Assembly: GCA_037783545.1 (NCBI GenBank)
Contig: JBBELK010000213.1
Span: 1,674,001-1,738,000, forward strand
Origin: Henricia sp. BOLD:AAB3569
Taxonomy: Eukaryota > Echinodermata > Asteroidea > Spinulosida > Echinasteridae
Direction: 5' to 3'
DNA length: 64,000 nucleotides
Shown piece after piece: positions 63,201 through 64,000 of the stretch. A program made the translations under genes and the position numbers. The notes under the pieces were generated by a model. It searched no databases. It saw nothing but the letters and a program-made list of their open reading frames with translations, and was not told the origin of the DNA. Position 1 is the first letter of the stretch. Each line of letters begins with the position of its first letter.

Positions 63201-63939
63201 TAAAATATTGTTCTTCAGTAAACGTTTCCAATTACGCAAACCTGTTAAGCATTCGTCTACGACCATACCACATTGAATACACCGGTTCCCGTCTGATCAC
63301 CGCAGTTAAGCAACGTTGGGCTCGGTCAGTACTTCGGTGGGAGACCACCTGGGAATACCTAGTGTCGTAGGCACTTTTGTTTTGTCGAGTAAAATATTGT
63401 TCTTCAGTAAACGTTTCCAATTACGCAAACCTGTTAAGCATTCGTCTACGACCATACCACATTGAATACACCGGTTCCCGTCTGATCACCGCAGTTAAGC
63501 AACGTTGGGCTCGGTCAGTACTTCGGTGGGAGACCACCTGGGAATACCGAGTGTCGTAGGCACTTTTGTTTTGTCGAGTAAAATATTGTTCTTCAGTAAA
63601 CGTTTAAAATTACGCAAACCTGTTAAGCATTCGTCTACGACCATACCACATTGAATACACCGGTTCCCGTCTGATCACCGCAGTTAAGCAACGTTGGGCT
63701 CGGTCAGTACTTCGGTGGGAGACCACCTGGGAATACCGAGTGTCGTAGGCACTTTTGTTTTGTCGAGTAAAATATTGTTCTTCAGTAAACGTTTAAAATT
63801 ACGCAAACCTGTTAAGCATTCGTCTACGACCATACCACATTGATTACACCGGTTCCCGTCTGATCACTGCAGTTAAGCAACGTTGGGCTCGGTCAGTACT
63901 TCGGTGGGAGACCACCTGGGAATACCTAGTGTCGTAGGC
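60236..63939 (+). rRNA. 5S rRNA genes 320-339 (20 tandem copies)
   Basis: Starts: 60236, 60425, 60614, 60801, 60990, 61179, 61368, 61557, 61746, 61935, 62124, 62313, 62499, 62688, 62877, 63066, 63255, 63444, 63633 and 63822. Gene 60425 has C112G in helix I; 60614 is the most degenerate copy; 60801 has G31C without T114C; 61368 and 63822 have C47T; 62499 has C3A and G113A; 63822 also has A23T. Four successive genes (62877 to 63444) all carry the TTTCCAATTA promoter, the longest such run. Confidence 0.97.
60614..60729 (+). pseudogene. Most degenerate 5S copy (deletion plus four or more changes)
   Basis: Besides the 77-78 deletion and G82T, this copy has G7T (breaks helix I pair 7-112), C57T (G-U in helix II), T62C in box A, and a TTTCTAATTA promoter. 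The preceding gene ends GTGTGGTAGGC. It looks like a recombinant of the TTTCT promoter class with the deletion class that has since accumulated private changes. Confidence 0.8.
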
Positions 63940-64000
63940 ACTTTTGTTTTGTCGAGTAAAATATTGTTCTTCAGTAAACGTTTCCAATTACGCAAACCTG
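63940..64000 (+). other. Terminal spacer of the next 5S unit (cut by window edge)
   Basis: A standard terminator and spacer with a TTTCCAATTA element, ending in CGCAAACCTG. The gene it serves would start 11 bases past the window end, so the array continues. Confidence 0.95.

Larger units (their letters stand above)
1..64000 (+). repeat. Tandem 5S rDNA array, about 339 complete units
   Basis: The same 118-bp gene plus about 71-bp spacer recurs without interruption from edge to edge, always in the same orientation. Gene starts advance by 189 bp, except for 47 steps of 186 bp and 10 steps of 187 bp. These steps sum exactly to the distance from the first complete gene (101) to the last (63,822), which confirms that no unit was missed. 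No unrelated sequence, gap or inverted unit was seen. Tandem 5S arrays separate from the large rDNA are common in animals and plants. The array clearly continues past both ends, so total copy number cannot be read from this window. Confidence 0.99.

Noticed and set aside
1-64000. CRISPR array
   Set aside because: The repeat is 186-189 bp with no variable spacers, and its core is a recognisable 5S rRNA.
1-64000. Anonymous satellite or centromeric repeat
   Set aside because: The unit length is satellite-like, but each unit contains a foldable 5S rRNA with internal promoter and terminators. A structural role of the array is possible but nothing here shows it.
1-64000. 5S-derived SINE (SINE3) or other retroelement cluster
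   Set aside because: There are no poly-A or simple-repeat tails, no target site duplications and no non-5S body; units are head-to-tail with a fixed spacer.
1-64000. Bacterial or archaeal rRNA operon
   Set aside because: No 16S or 23S sequence is present, and the 5S has eukaryotic features, with polymerase III T4 terminators after every gene.

Overview
The whole 64 kb window is one uninterrupted head-to-tail array of eukaryotic 5S ribosomal RNA genes, all on the + strand. I placed 339 complete genes by eye, plus the 3' end of one more at 1-29. The array runs off both edges: the last 61 bases are the spacer of a gene that would start 11 bases past the end. The standard unit is 189 bp, made of a 118-bp gene (GTCTACGACC to TCGTAGGC) and a 71-bp spacer. 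In 47 places the spacer is 3 bp shorter (186-bp unit). There are 10 units of 187 bp, 8 of them caused by a deletion inside the gene. I found no protein gene, no other RNA gene and no transposon. The short open frames that recur at about 189-bp phase are by-products of the rRNA repeat.

Organism: the gene folds as a canonical eukaryotic 5S rRNA. It has a 9-bp helix I (positions 1-9 with 110-118), helix V as CUCGGU/ACCGAG, and the internal polymerase III control region (box A near 50-64, intermediate element 67-72, box C near 80-97). The sequence resembles metazoan, protostome-type 5S rRNA (GACCATACCAC, GAATACACCGG, GTTAAGCAACGT). I cannot assign a phylum. Each gene is followed by two T4 runs (polymerase III terminators) and preceded by a TATA-like TTTAAAATTA at -30 to -21.

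Layout: the units are not all identical, and the variants occur in linked sets that show higher-order structure. At about 1-31 kb, 186-bp units are frequent. This region holds a 753-bp duplication near 2.5-3.9 kb, a segment repeated at 1,881-bp offset near 10.7-14.2 kb, a roughly 6 kb segment (17.2-23.4 kb) repeated with whole-unit losses at 23.6-28.5 kb, and a tandem 2,259-bp duplication (27,223-31,740). At about 31-41 kb and 45.5-56 kb, units are almost all 189 bp, with eight genes carrying a 2-base deletion, each directly upstream of a G31C gene. A roughly 9 kb segment (34.1-43.3 kb) is duplicated at 49.2-58.2 kb with the loss of exactly one unit. Shorter 945-bp and 1,881-bp tandem duplications are nested inside this.

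How it works: the genes supply the 5S RNA of the large ribosomal subunit, transcribed by RNA polymerase III with TFIIIA/TFIIIC. The most interesting content is the set of allele classes: two upstream-promoter types, a helix V mismatch class, a helix I/III mismatch class and a box C deletion class. These may mark functional versus silent or pseudogene copies. I found no new multi-gene system. The window is best read as a well-resolved example of concerted evolution in a 5S rDNA array.
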